This document shows, in pieces, positions 43,481-52,125 of a stretch of DNA of 64,000 nucleotides. This DNA comes from Finegoldia magna_J (GTDB taxonomy: Bacteria > Bacillota > Clostridia > Tissierellales > Peptoniphilaceae), in the NCBI RefSeq assembly GCF_002243175.1, contig NZ_NDYF01000003.1:1-64000 (forward strand), given 5' to 3'. How positions within the stretch are numbered: position 1 is the stretch's first letter; every line of letters starts with the position of its first letter. A program made the translations under genes and the position numbers. The notes beneath the pieces were generated by a model that was not told the DNA's origin, searched no databases, and saw only the letters and a list, made by a program, of their open reading frames with translations.

Positions 43481-44072
43481 AGTCGGAATAATGGGTGGGA
43501 CTTTTGATCCCATTCATATAGGACATTTGATATTAGCTATGGAAGCTATTAACTACAAAAATTTGGATGAGGTGTGGTTTATTCCTACTGGTAATCCGAA
43601 TTTTAAACAAGATAAAAATGTCACAGACAAACAAAAAAGATTTGAAATGGTGAAGATTGCCACACAAGATAACGACAAGTTTAAAGTATGTGATTATGAA
43701 ATTAACAAAAATGGCGTGACATATTCATGGGAAACTATGAAATATTTGAGAGAAAATTACGATCATGATTTTTATTTCATAATGGGCGAGGATTCGCTGA
43801 TGAGTGTGGAAACTTGGGAAAATGCAGAAGATTTTTTGAAAAATACTAAGATTTTGGCTTGTATTAGAAGACAGGAAGAAATGTCTAAACTAGATGAAAA
43901 AATTGATGAATTGAAATCAAAGGGATATTTTGTGGAAAAAATTCCTGCAAGTTTTATCGATATTTCTTCTACGAAAATCAGAGAAAAAGTTCAATCAAAT
44001 CAAGATTTTAGGTATTTCTTGCCAAATCAAGTTTTTGAATATATTGTGAGAAACAAATTATATGAAAGTTAA
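43473..44072 (+). CDS. nadD: nicotinate-nucleotide adenylyltransferase
   Basis: 199 residues. The nucleotidyl-transferase motif GGTFDPIHIGHLI is near residues 9-21 and the signature DISSTKIREK near 168-177. It converts nicotinate mononucleotide plus ATP to deamido-NAD. It overlaps both neighbours. The yhbY-nadD-yqeK-rsfS order is conserved in Firmicutes. Confidence 0.96.
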   Translation: MIKVGIMGGTFDPIHIGHLILAMEAINYKNLDEVWFIPTGNPNFKQDKNVTDKQKRFEMVKIATQDNDKFKVCDYEINKNGVTYSWETMKYLRENYDHDFYFIMGEDSLMSVETWENAEDFLKNTKILACIRRQEEMSKLDEKIDELKSKGYFVEKIPASFIDISSTKIREKVQSNQDFRYFLPNQVFEYIVRNKLYES

Positions 44073-44637
44073 AGAAATAGAAAATAATTTGAGCAAAATG
44101 CTCAAAAAAACAAGATACGAACACGTTTTGAGAGTAAGGGACAAAGCTATTGAATTAGCAAAGCTTCACAATCAAGACGTTACAAAAATAGAATTAGCGG
44201 CACTACTTCACGACTGCGCAAAAAACAACGAAGAGATGTATTTGGATAAGTACAAGAAAGAATTTGAAGAGCTTAGAAATTTAAGAAAAAACAATCCCGA
44301 CATGGAAAATCCTAAATTGTTGCATTGCTATTTGGGTAGAATTGTCGCTAACAAAGAATACGGCGTGAATGACGAAGAGATTTTGGATGCGATAGAATTT
44401 CACACAACTGGAAGAATTAATATGACTGATTTTGAAAAAATAATTTACTTGGCTGATAAGACCGAAGACAAGAGAGATTATGATGACGTTGATGAAATAA
44501 GAAGATTATCCAAAATAAATTTGAATAAAGCAATTGTCAAATCACTAGATGATACGATAAAATATCTTATAGAAGGTGAGAGAGAAATATCTATCACTAG
44601 TGTTAACGTCAGAAATTATTTATTGAAGGGAGTATAG
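44062..44637 (+). CDS. yqeK: HD-domain phosphohydrolase YqeK (symmetrical Ap4A hydrolase)
   Basis: 191 residues with HD-domain motif ALLHDCAKN near 50-58, EHVLRVRDKAIELA upstream, and a DAIEFHTTG metal-ligand segment. Family members cleave diadenosine tetraphosphate to two ADP. It overlaps nadD by 11 bases and abuts rsfS. Confidence 0.92.
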   Translation: MKVKEIENNLSKMLKKTRYEHVLRVRDKAIELAKLHNQDVTKIELAALLHDCAKNNEEMYLDKYKKEFEELRNLRKNNPDMENPKLLHCYLGRIVANKEYGVNDEEILDAIEFHTTGRINMTDFEKIIYLADKTEDKRDYDDVDEIRRLSKINLNKAIVKSLDDTIKYLIEGEREISITSVNVRNYLLKGV

Positions 44638-44940
44638 ATGACTGAATTAGAGTTAGTTCAAAAAGCGATAGACGATAAGATTGGAAAAGACATTGTAACT
44701 TTGAAATTAGATTCAGCTGTTGCAGATTATTTTGTGATTGCAACTGCCAATGCACCAAACCACGCTCAATCTATTATTGATGAAGTGGAAAAAGTGTGCG
44801 ACGAAAATGGTTTTGAGATTTTAGGAAAAGAAGGCTACAGCGAAGGTAACTGGATTTTGCTAGATCTTAATGATATTATAGTACATGTATTTACAGAAGA
44901 AGCACGTTCTTTCTACGATATAGAAAGATTGTGGAATTAG
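44638..44940 (+). CDS. rsfS: ribosomal silencing factor RsfS
   Basis: 100 residues of the Iojap/RsfS fold. ADYFVIATANAPNHAQSI is near 30-47, and GNWILLDLNDIIVHVFTEEAR with FYDIERLW at the C-terminus. It binds L14 on the 50S subunit and blocks 30S joining in starvation. Its start directly follows the yqeK stop. Confidence 0.96.
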   Translation: MTELELVQKAIDDKIGKDIVTLKLDSAVADYFVIATANAPNHAQSIIDEVEKVCDENGFEILGKEGYSEGNWILLDLNDIIVHVFTEEARSFYDIERLWN

Positions 44941-44949
44941 GAGGACAGT

Positions 44950-45318
44950 ATGAAATTTTTACATTCAGACAAAGCACCTGCTGCAATTGGACCATATTCA
45001 CAAGCAACATCTGCTAACAAAACAATTTATGTATCAGGACAACTTCCAATCGTTGATGGAGAATTACAAACTGATATAAGAAAAGCTACAAAAGCATCAC
45101 TAGATAATATTTTACATATTATCGAAACTGAAGGCGGCAAAGTAGAAAACATTGCAAGAGTTGGCGTATTCATGCAAGATTTATCACAATTTTCTGATAT
45201 GAACGAAGTTTATGCAGAATTTTTTGGAGATCACAAACCAGCAAGAAGTGCAGTTCAAGTTGCAGCTCTTCCAAAAGGAGCTATAATCGAAATAGAAGCA
45301 ATTGCTGAATTAGACTAA
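44950..45318 (+). CDS. ridA: RidA family enamine/imine deaminase
   Basis: 122 residues with APAAIGPYSQA at the start and the C-terminal signature PARSAVQVAALPKGAIIEIEA, where the arginine binds the substrate carboxylate. It hydrolyses reactive enamines released by PLP enzymes. An AGGAGGACAGT ribosome site overlaps the rsfS stop. Last gene of the long run; a terminator follows. Confidence 0.95.
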   Translation: MKFLHSDKAPAAIGPYSQATSANKTIYVSGQLPIVDGELQTDIRKATKASLDNILHIIETEGGKVENIARVGVFMQDLSQFSDMNEVYAEFFGDHKPARSAVQVAALPKGAIIEIEAIAELD

Positions 45319-45323
45319 AAATT

Positions 45324-45357
45324 TTCCTCTGAGTAAAATTACTCAGGGGATTTTTTT
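45324..45357 (+). terminator. intrinsic terminator after ridA
   Basis: CCTCTGAGTA pairs with TACTCAGGGG around AAAT, followed by ATTTTTTTG. Confidence 0.9.
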
Positions 45358-45375
45358 GTTTATTTTGTAAATTTA

Positions 45376-45391
45376 CTACATATTCATGTAG
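45376..45391. promoter_or_regulatory. palindrome, candidate RpiR operator 1
   Basis: CTACAT-ATTC-ATGTAG, perfect 6-bp arms, in the 240-bp region ahead of the RpiR-type regulator gene. It shares the CTACA/TGTAG half-site with the palindrome at 45530. Confidence 0.45.
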
Positions 45392-45529
45392 ACTTTACAA
45401 GTATTTAAAGTTGTTTCAATATTAATATGATAAAATGCTGATGAAGAAAAATTTTTGAGTGATATTTAATAAGAATTAAACTTCAACTATCATTTTGGAG
45501 TTTAATTATTAAGTATAATAATCAAAATA

Positions 45530-45544
45530 TGTAGATTTACTACA
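45530..45544. promoter_or_regulatory. palindrome, candidate RpiR operator 2
   Basis: TGTAG-ATTTA-CTACA, perfect 5-bp arms, 17 bases before the regulator start codon and just after a TATAAT at 45514-45519. The position suits autorepression. Another inverted repeat (AATTAAACTTC with GGAGTTTAATT, about 45474-45507) lies between the two operators. Confidence 0.5.
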
Positions 45545-45561
45545 AATAAGGAAGATGAATT

Positions 45562-46431
45562 ATGAATTTTATAGAGTGGGAAATTACTAGAAACTACAGA
45601 AATCTAAGACCATCAGAGAGAAAGGTTGCAGATTTCTTGCTTCATTGTGAAAAAGATTTGAGTGATATCACATTGGTTGAACTCGCAACAAGTGCTAAGG
45701 TGAGTCAACCTACTGTCTTGAGATTTGCAAGAAGCATGGGGTATCATGGATTTAAAGAATTGAAGAATGCCATTTTGGAAGAAAAAATCAGGAAAAAAAT
45801 CGACAAAGAGATTATAGATCCTTTGTATGGATTTCCAATTGGCAAAGAAGATATTATAACGGATGTTCCTTCAAAAGTAATTGGAACAACTTTACATGTA
45901 CTAAAAGAGACCATAAAAAGTATTTCATTGAAGGAGTTTGTAAAAGCTATTGACTTGATAACCAACTCAGAAAGTATATTTGTATTTGGGGTAGAAAATT
46001 CACTATGTGCTGTAAGTGATCTTGTTACGAAATTTTTATATCTAGGGCTTAAATGCGATAAATATGATGATTATTATATACAAAACATTAAAGCAAACAG
46101 CTTGCAACAAGGAGATGTGGCTATTGGAATTTCTTATTCTGGAAGGTCTAGGAATACAGTTGAGGTGATTCGAGCTTCCAAGAAATCTGGTGCAAACACT
46201 ATTGTTATCACTAATTTTGAAGATGCTCCGGTTACAAAATATGCCGATGTTGTAATTTGTACAAGTAATGAACAGTTTCTATATGGAAATGCAATATTTT
46301 CGAGATCATCCCAACTTGCTATTGTTGATATGCTTTACATGGGTGTTCTCATATCTGATTATGATAAGTATACAAGTAACTTGGATAGCAATGCAAAAAG
46401 CATTAGTAATAATATTTATGAAATTGAGTAG
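45562..46431 (+). CDS. MurR/RpiR family transcriptional regulator
   Basis: 289 residues. The N-terminal helix-turn-helix (about 15-75) has LRPSERKVADFLL and TSAKVSQPTVLRFARSMGYHGFKELK. The C-terminal SIS domain (about 125-265) has VFGVENSLCAVSDL and ISYSGRSRNTVEVIRASKKSGANTIVIT, a phospho-sugar-type binding fold. Normally such regulators sense sugar phosphates. Here the downstream operon is for 2-aminoethylphosphonate, so the ligand may be a phosphonate or phosphoryl intermediate. A terminator separates it from the operon. Confidence 0.93.
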   Translation: MNFIEWEITRNYRNLRPSERKVADFLLHCEKDLSDITLVELATSAKVSQPTVLRFARSMGYHGFKELKNAILEEKIRKKIDKEIIDPLYGFPIGKEDIITDVPSKVIGTTLHVLKETIKSISLKEFVKAIDLITNSESIFVFGVENSLCAVSDLVTKFLYLGLKCDKYDDYYIQNIKANSLQQGDVAIGISYSGRSRNTVEVIRASKKSGANTIVITNFEDAPVTKYADVVICTSNEQFLYGNAIFSRSSQLAIVDMLYMGVLISDYDKYTSNLDSNAKSISNNIYEIE

Positions 46432-46445
46432 AATTTTTACAAGGA

Positions 46446-46471
46446 GACAAGATTTATCTTGTCTTTTTTTT
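46446..46471 (+). terminator. terminator after the RpiR gene
   Basis: GACAAGA-TTTA-TCTTGTC followed by TTTTTTTT. Confidence 0.9.
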
Positions 46472-46508
46472 ACGGTATTTTAATTGGGTTTTTATTGTAA
46501 TTGAATTA

Positions 46509-46536
46509 TATAATGTTAATATTTAGATGTTCTAAA
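46509..46536 (+). promoter_or_regulatory. promoter -10 and palindrome ahead of the phosphonate operon
   Basis: Perfect TATAAT at 46509-46514; the -35 is poor (TTGGGT 46484-46489 would be 19 bp away). Directly downstream TTTAG-ATGTT-CTAAA (46522-46536) has the same 5-5-5 palindrome layout as TGTAG-N5-CTACA at 45530. It is a candidate operator covering the transcription start. Confidence 0.45.
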
Positions 46537-46583
46537 AATGAATTTAATTTTTATTTCAAAATAAATATTGAAAGGAGATTTGA

Positions 46584-47369
46584 ATGCTGCAGTTAAAAAA
46601 CATTAGTAAATCTTTTGATGGCAAGGAAGTTATAAAAAATATAAATCTTGAAATTAATAAAGGAGAAATAGTATCTATACTCGGGCCGTCTGGATGTGGA
46701 AAAACAACTTTGTTGAATATTATTTTGGGACTTACGGAAGTTGATACGGGAAGTATAGTCTACGATGGAAATGATTTAACAGATGTTAGTATGGAAGACA
46801 GAGGGTTTAATATTGTATTTCAAGATTATGCATTATTTCCGAATTTGAATGCTTATAAAAATATTACTTATGGATTAAAAAATAAGCCTAACATATCTAG
46901 CAAAGAAGAAGTTAATGATTTAATAAAATTATTAGCTCTTGAAGAACACTTAGATAAAAAGATAGATCAACTTTCGGGTGGTCAAAAGCAAAGAGTGGCA
47001 TTGGCAAGAACGATGGTTATGAAACCTAAAGTTTTACTTTTAGATGAGCCTTTAAGTGCGTTAGATGGAGTAATTAAAGAATCGATAAAAGATAATAGAA
47101 TAAAGACAATTGCCAAGCAATATAATCTTACAACTATTATCGTAACACATGATCCGGAAGAAGCGTTGACTTTATCTGATAGAGTTTTAATTATCAACGA
47201 AGGACAAATTTCACAATTTGGTATGCCAAAAGAAATTATAACCGCTCCTAAAAATGATTTTGTGAAGAAATTTATCTTACGACAGTTAGAGATAAAGAAG
47301 AACAATATTTACAGTTTGTTTGAGAATGAAATATACGAAGGAGATATTTCGAAGGTGAGAGCAATATGA
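46584..47369 (+). CDS. ABC transporter ATP-binding protein, putative 2-aminoethylphosphonate importer
   Basis: 261 residues. Walker A GPSGCGKTT (about 35-43), Q-loop VFQDYALFPN, signature LSGGQKQRVALART (about 131-144), Walker B VLLLDEP and switch His in IVTHDPEEALTLSD. It is of the PotA/FbpC-like group that powers import of iron, spermidine or phosphonates. It lies first in a five-gene operon with permease, binding protein, phnW and phnX, which points to 2-aminoethylphosphonate. It overlaps the permease by 4 bases. An AAAGGAGATTTGA ribosome site precedes ATG 46584. Confidence 0.9.
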   Translation: MLQLKNISKSFDGKEVIKNINLEINKGEIVSILGPSGCGKTTLLNIILGLTEVDTGSIVYDGNDLTDVSMEDRGFNIVFQDYALFPNLNAYKNITYGLKNKPNISSKEEVNDLIKLLALEEHLDKKIDQLSGGQKQRVALARTMVMKPKVLLLDEPLSALDGVIKESIKDNRIKTIAKQYNLTTIIVTHDPEEALTLSDRVLIINEGQISQFGMPKEIITAPKNDFVKKFILRQLEIKKNNIYSLFENEIYEGDISKVRAI

Positions 47370-48997
47370 AGAGGCTGAAAAATACTGAAAACTGGATTAT
47401 CTGGACAGTTATTTTTCTGATATTTGTTGTATTTTTATTTTATCCTTTGTTTTTAATATTGTTGAAATCATTGAAAATTGGTCCGTCAATAAAAATTGAT
47501 AATTTTACAAGAGTATTGTCTGGTAATGGTTTTGTTCAGGCTATGAAAAATAGTTTCGAAATTTCTGCTATTGCATCTTTAATAACAACATTTCTATCTT
47601 TTATAATAGCTTATACTATCAACTACACAAATTTGAATACCGCTTTTAAAAAGATAATTTCAGTCCTTGCAGTTCTTCCAATGTTGCTTCCAACAATTAC
47701 TTATGGGTTTGCAATAATATATTCTTTTGGTAAGCAAGGATTATTTACTAAATTATTAGGAAAGCAATTGTTTCATGTTTACGGAAAAAACGGATTGTTA
47801 ATTGGATATATAATCTATACTTTGCCGATTTCATTTATGTTGATAAATAATACTATGAAGTATGTTGACAAAAAGTTTTCCATAGTTTCAAAAATTATGG
47901 GCGATTCTACTATAAAAACTTTCATAGAAACAGTTCTCAGACCATTGACTGGAACTTTTGCTGCTTCATTTATACAATGTTTTTTCTTATGTTTTACTGA
48001 TTTTGGTATTCCAGCATCAGTAGGAGGAAAAGTTGAAGTTATCGCATCTGTACTTTACAAAGAAATGCTTGGAAGTGTTCCTAATCTTAACAATGGAGCT
48101 GTTGTTGCGGTTATAATGCTACTGCCATCTGTAATTAGTATTTTGATAATCAACTACCTCGAAAGATTTAATGTCAGATACAACAGAATCTCAGTAATGG
48201 AAAACGAAAAAAACACATCAAGAGATGTTTTCTGTGGGATATTTTCCGTATTGATAGTTCTGGGGATAATTGCAATTTTTGCAGTAATAGCTATTGTTCC
48301 ATTTGTAAAGGGGTGGCCATACAACATGGTATTTACAATGGATAATGTAAATAAAGTAATTGAGGATTCAGATCTATTGCTTGTCTACAAAAATTCAATC
48401 ATAGTTGCTATTATAACATCAGTTTTAGGAACAATATTGGTTTACGGTGCTGCTATTGTGACTGATAGATCATCTATTAACAGTAAAGCCAAAGGAGTAA
48501 TCGAGTCAATAGCATCAGTGACTAATACAATTCCTGGAATGGTTCTTGGAATTTCATTTATGTTAGCATTCATAGGAACATCACTTCAAAACACATTTAT
48601 AATAATTATTATATGTAACTTAGTTCATTTCTTTGCTACGCCTTACATGATGATGAAGAATTCTCTATCCAAGATGAATCTATCTTGGGAAAAAACTGCA
48701 AAACTTATGGGAGATAGTTGGATCAAAACAATCGTAAGAATTATTACGCCGAATGCACTTACATCGTTACTAGAAGTATTTAGCTATTATTTTATTAATG
48801 CGATGGTTACTGTTAGTGCTGTAGTATTTTTGGCAGGAGCAAGAACTATGGTGATAACAACAAAGATAAAAGAACTGCAACATTTTGCAAAATTCAACGA
48901 GATATTTGTGCTATCGCTACTTATTTTGTTTACAAATTTGTTAGCGAAGATTGTCTTTACTATGTTGGTAAAAATATTGGAGAGAAAGAATAATTAA
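47366..48997 (+). CDS. ABC transporter permease, two-domain, putative 2-aminoethylphosphonate importer
   Basis: 543 residues with about 12 helices, a fusion of two binding-protein-dependent permease domains. The first is roughly 60-270, with coupling-helix segment KIMGDSTIKTFIETVLRP. The second is roughly 340-540, with KLMGDSWIKTIVRIITPN. Each repeat carries the EAA-like loop, so one polypeptide supplies both halves of the channel, as in FbpB-type and some PhnU/PhnV fused systems. It lies between its ATPase and binding protein. Substrate is inferred from phnW/phnX downstream. Confidence 0.9.
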   Translation: MKRLKNTENWIIWTVIFLIFVVFLFYPLFLILLKSLKIGPSIKIDNFTRVLSGNGFVQAMKNSFEISAIASLITTFLSFIIAYTINYTNLNTAFKKIISVLAVLPMLLPTITYGFAIIYSFGKQGLFTKLLGKQLFHVYGKNGLLIGYIIYTLPISFMLINNTMKYVDKKFSIVSKIMGDSTIKTFIETVLRPLTGTFAASFIQCFFLCFTDFGIPASVGGKVEVIASVLYKEMLGSVPNLNNGAVVAVIMLLPSVISILIINYLERFNVRYNRISVMENEKNTSRDVFCGIFSVLIVLGIIAIFAVIAIVPFVKGWPYNMVFTMDNVNKVIEDSDLLLVYKNSIIVAIITSVLGTILVYGAAIVTDRSSINSKAKGVIESIASVTNTIPGMVLGISFMLAFIGTSLQNTFIIIIICNLVHFFATPYMMMKNSLSKMNLSWEKTAKLMGDSWIKTIVRIITPNALTSLLEVFSYYFINAMVTVSAVVFLAGARTMVITTKIKELQHFAKFNEIFVLSLLILFTNLLAKIVFTMLVKILERKNN

Positions 48998-49019
48998 ATT
49001 AAGTTAAAAGGAGTTTAAA

Positions 49020-50012
49020 ATGAAAAATTTAAGAAAAATATCAATTTTATTTCTAATGTTGATTTTATTGGCGTCAACTACAATGACAGGATGTGGAAAA
49101 AAATCATCTATAGGTGATAAGGTTATACTTTATACAAATGCAGATGACGAAGCGGTTACAGCAATGAAAAACGCTTTAGACAATAATGGCTACAAGGATA
49201 AATACATTCTACAGACTTTTGGAACCTCTGAACTTGGGGGCAAAATTGTAGCGGAAGGGAAAAATATTGAAGCAGATTTAATTACTATGAGTTCTTTTTA
49301 CATTGATAGTGCAGAAAATCAACATCATATGTTTAAAAATTTGGAATTTGATACAGGAGCAATTGATAAGTACCCAGAGTATTATACTCCTATAACAGCA
49401 CAAGAAGGATCGATAATTTATAACACTGAAGCTGTTAAACAAAATAACCTTGAAATTCCTAAATCGATTAAAGATTTGACCAAACCAGAATACAAAGATC
49501 TTATCTCTGTAACGGATGTTAATAGTTCCTCTACAGCTTGGTTATTGATTCAGGCAATGATTAGCGAGTACAACGAAGATGGTACAAAAGATATTCTCAA
49601 GAAAATCTATAAAAATGCAGGTTCACATATTGAACAATCCGGTTCTGGTCCAATCAAAAAAGTTCGTGCGGGAGAAGTTGCAGTAGGATTCGGATTAAGA
49701 CATCAAGCTGTTAGAGATAAAGAACAAGGGCTTCCAATTGGTTATGTAGATCCAACTGAAGGAAATTTCACATTAACTGAATCTGTTGCTGTTATTGATA
49801 AAGGAAATAAATCAAATCAAGAAGCTATGAAAATGGCAGAATGTATAATCAAGAACGGTAGACAAGAACTTCTTAAAACATATCCAATTGCTCTATATAA
49901 TGGAGAAAATGTTAGTCAAGATAATAAATCGGGAAATCCTAAAGTTTTTAAAGAAGCTCTTACGGTTGATTTATTGAAAAAACATCAACAGTTATCAGAA
50001 GATTGCAAATAG
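49020..50012 (+). CDS. phosphonate-type ABC transporter substrate-binding lipoprotein
   Basis: 330 residues. The signal peptide has lipobox MTGC, with Cys25 as the lipidated residue. The mature protein has the class of extracellular solute-binding fold found in iron(III) and 2-aminoethylphosphonate binders: DKVILYTNADDEAV at the start, GSIIYNTEAVKQNNL, GEVAVGFGLRHQAV and PTEGNFTLTESVAVI. It captures substrate at the outer membrane face and delivers it to the fused permease. An AAAAGGAGTTTAAA ribosome site is present. Confidence 0.9.
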   Translation: MKNLRKISILFLMLILLASTTMTGCGKKSSIGDKVILYTNADDEAVTAMKNALDNNGYKDKYILQTFGTSELGGKIVAEGKNIEADLITMSSFYIDSAENQHHMFKNLEFDTGAIDKYPEYYTPITAQEGSIIYNTEAVKQNNLEIPKSIKDLTKPEYKDLISVTDVNSSSTAWLLIQAMISEYNEDGTKDILKKIYKNAGSHIEQSGSGPIKKVRAGEVAVGFGLRHQAVRDKEQGLPIGYVDPTEGNFTLTESVAVIDKGNKSNQEAMKMAECIIKNGRQELLKTYPIALYNGENVSQDNKSGNPKVFKEALTVDLLKKHQQLSEDCK

Positions 50013-50033
50013 AATTCAAAGGAGAATAAATTC

Positions 50034-51131
50034 ATGAATAATTACAAATTATTGACACCAGGACCTTTGACTACATCTGATTCAGTAAAAAAAGAAATGA
50101 TGTTTGACCATTGTACCTGGGATGATGATTATAAAAAGATAACGTTAGAAATTAGAGATGATCTATTAGAACTTGCACATGTGGACAAAAATGAATATAC
50201 AGTTGTCCTGATGCAAGGAAGTGGGACATTTGGAGTAGAATCAGTACTTTCAAGTGTAATAGGAGAAAATGATAAGCTCCTTATTGTGTCTAATGGTGCA
50301 TACGGTAAAAGAATGGAAGAAATAGCAAAATACAATAAAATAAAATATTATTTATATGATGAAGATTATAATAAAATTCCTTCTTCTGAAAAAATTAAAA
50401 ATATCTTAGAAAAAGATACCTCAATTACTCATGTATCTATGGTACATAGTGAAACTACCTCAGGTATTTTAAATGATATACAATCAGTTGCTAAAGTTGT
50501 AAAAGAAAAAGGTAAAGTTTTCATTGTTGATGCGATGTCAAGTTTTGGAGGAATTGATATTGATGTAAAAAAATTGGGAATTGATTATATCATAAGCAGT
50601 GCAAATAAATGCATTCAAGGAGTACCAGGATTTTCGTTCATAATCTGTAAAAAAAATCAACTTGAAAAAAGTAAACAAAATTCAAGAAGTCTTTCTTTAA
50701 ATTTATATGAACAATGGAAAACAATGAATGTTGATGGTAAATGGAGATTTACATCACCTACACATGTTGTGCTTGCATTTAGACAAGCATTGAGAGAATT
50801 AAAAAATGAGGGTTCAATTCCAAGACGAGCACAGAGATATAGGAACAACAATCAACTTTTGATAGAAAAGATGAAAGAGCTTGGGTTAAAAACATACATC
50901 GATTCAGAACATCAAGGGCCTATTATTACAACATTCTATTATCCTGAAAATTGTGATTTTTCATTTAAAGAGGCGTATAATTACTTGAAAGATAGAGGAT
51001 ATGCAATTTATCCAGGTAAAGTAACAGAATGTGATACGTTTCGAATTGGAAATATCGGAGAAATATACGAAGAAGATATTTTGAAAGTAGTAAATTTATT
51101 TAAAGAATTTATGGAGATACATGGGAGATAA
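50034..51131 (+). CDS. phnW: 2-aminoethylphosphonate--pyruvate transaminase
   Basis: 365 residues, class V PLP aminotransferase. LLTPGPLTTSDSVKKEM and DHCTWDDDY are at the start, both typical of PhnW. MQGSGTFGVESVL, VDAMSSFGGIDID and the PLP lysine Lys192 in SSANKCIQGVPGFSF follow. It transfers the amino group of 2-aminoethylphosphonate to pyruvate, giving phosphonoacetaldehyde and alanine. AAGGAGAATAAATTC precedes ATG 50034. It overlaps phnX. Confidence 0.95.
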   Translation: MNNYKLLTPGPLTTSDSVKKEMMFDHCTWDDDYKKITLEIRDDLLELAHVDKNEYTVVLMQGSGTFGVESVLSSVIGENDKLLIVSNGAYGKRMEEIAKYNKIKYYLYDEDYNKIPSSEKIKNILEKDTSITHVSMVHSETTSGILNDIQSVAKVVKEKGKVFIVDAMSSFGGIDIDVKKLGIDYIISSANKCIQGVPGFSFIICKKNQLEKSKQNSRSLSLNLYEQWKTMNVDGKWRFTSPTHVVLAFRQALRELKNEGSIPRRAQRYRNNNQLLIEKMKELGLKTYIDSEHQGPIITTFYYPENCDFSFKEAYNYLKDRGYAIYPGKVTECDTFRIGNIGEIYEEDILKVVNLFKEFMEIHGR

Positions 51132-51901
51132 TGATGAAAAATATAGAAGCTATTATTTTTGATTGGGCAGGAACTACGGTAGATTACGGATGTATGGCAC
51201 CAGTAAAAGCATTTAGTGAAGCGTTTAAAGAATTTGGGATTTGCCCTACAAAAGAAGAAATTAGAGAGCCGATGGGAATGTTAAAAATTGATCACATAAG
51301 AACTATGCTGGGGATGGAAAGAATCAACAATCTGTGGGAAAGTAAATATTCTAGAGGGTGGAATGAAGATGATGTCAAAAAAGTTTATAATATTATGGAG
51401 AAGAAAACATTAAAAATATTGTCGAATTACTGCGATATTAAGCCTAATGTAATAGAAACTGTCGAAAAACTAAGAAAAAAAGGAATTAAAATTGGATCTA
51501 CTACAGGTTACACAACTGAAATGATGAATATAGTTGTGCCCAAAGCAAAAGAAAATGGATATACTCCTGATTTTTGGATTACTCCAAATAGTGTAAATGA
51601 TTACGGGAGGCCGTATCCTTATATGATTTTCGAAAATATTATTAAATTTGAAATAAAATCTGTAGATAAAGTTATTAAAGTTGGTGATACTGTTTCTGAT
51701 ATTCAAGAAGGAAAAAATGCAGGAGTTATTTCTGTTGGAATAATCGAAGGTAGTTCTACAATGGGATATTCAAAAGAAGAATATAATATGTTATCCAAAA
51801 AAGAAAAACTTAAAGAGAGAACTAGAGTAGAGGATGTCTATAGAGAAGCAGGAGCAGACTATATAATTAATGATATTAGCGAGGTGTTAAATTTAATTTA
51901 A
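51131..51901 (+). CDS. phnX: phosphonoacetaldehyde hydrolase (phosphonatase)
   Basis: 256 residues of the HAD superfamily. The nucleophile is Asp11 in IIFDWAGTTVDYG. The Schiff-base lysine is Lys52 in the cap segment MGMLKIDHIRTML, the residue unique to phosphonatases. Motif II is in IGSTTGYT, and the DTVSDIQEGKNAG acidic motif is near 185. It cleaves the C-P bond, yielding acetaldehyde and phosphate. ATG 51131 overlaps the phnW stop; a second ATG at 51134 is equally possible. The terminator at 51981 closes the operon. Confidence 0.95.
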   Translation: MMKNIEAIIFDWAGTTVDYGCMAPVKAFSEAFKEFGICPTKEEIREPMGMLKIDHIRTMLGMERINNLWESKYSRGWNEDDVKKVYNIMEKKTLKILSNYCDIKPNVIETVEKLRKKGIKIGSTTGYTTEMMNIVVPKAKENGYTPDFWITPNSVNDYGRPYPYMIFENIIKFEIKSVDKVIKVGDTVSDIQEGKNAGVISVGIIEGSSTMGYSKEEYNMLSKKEKLKERTRVEDVYREAGADYIINDISEVLNLI

Positions 51902-51980
51902 AAATGTATCAGTTTTTAATGAAGTAATTAGAGTATGTTGAGCGTTTTGTGATTTAAAAATTACTATAATTTTTCAAAAT

Positions 51981-52020
51981 TTGCCAAAGTAAAGATAGGA
52001 TTACTTTGGCAATTTTTTTT
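51981..52020 (+). terminator. terminator of the phosphonate operon
   Basis: TTGCCAAAGTAA (51981-51992) pairs with TTACTTTGGCAA (52001-52012), followed by TTTTTTTT. Confidence 0.92.
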
Positions 52021-52067
52021 GGGAAATAAGGAGTATTAATTACTTTGAATGTCAACAATTATCAAAT

Positions 52068-52095
52068 TTGATACCATTTTGTAACTTTTTATGAT
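52068..52095 (+). promoter_or_regulatory. probable promoter of the CWB2/GH25 gene
   Basis: TTGATA (52068-52073), 16-bp spacer, TATGAT (52090-52095). The ribosome site TAGGAGGTTG follows about 20 bases later. Confidence 0.5.
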
Positions 52096-52125
52096 ATTAT
52101 GTATGTATATTAGGAGGTTGTATCT

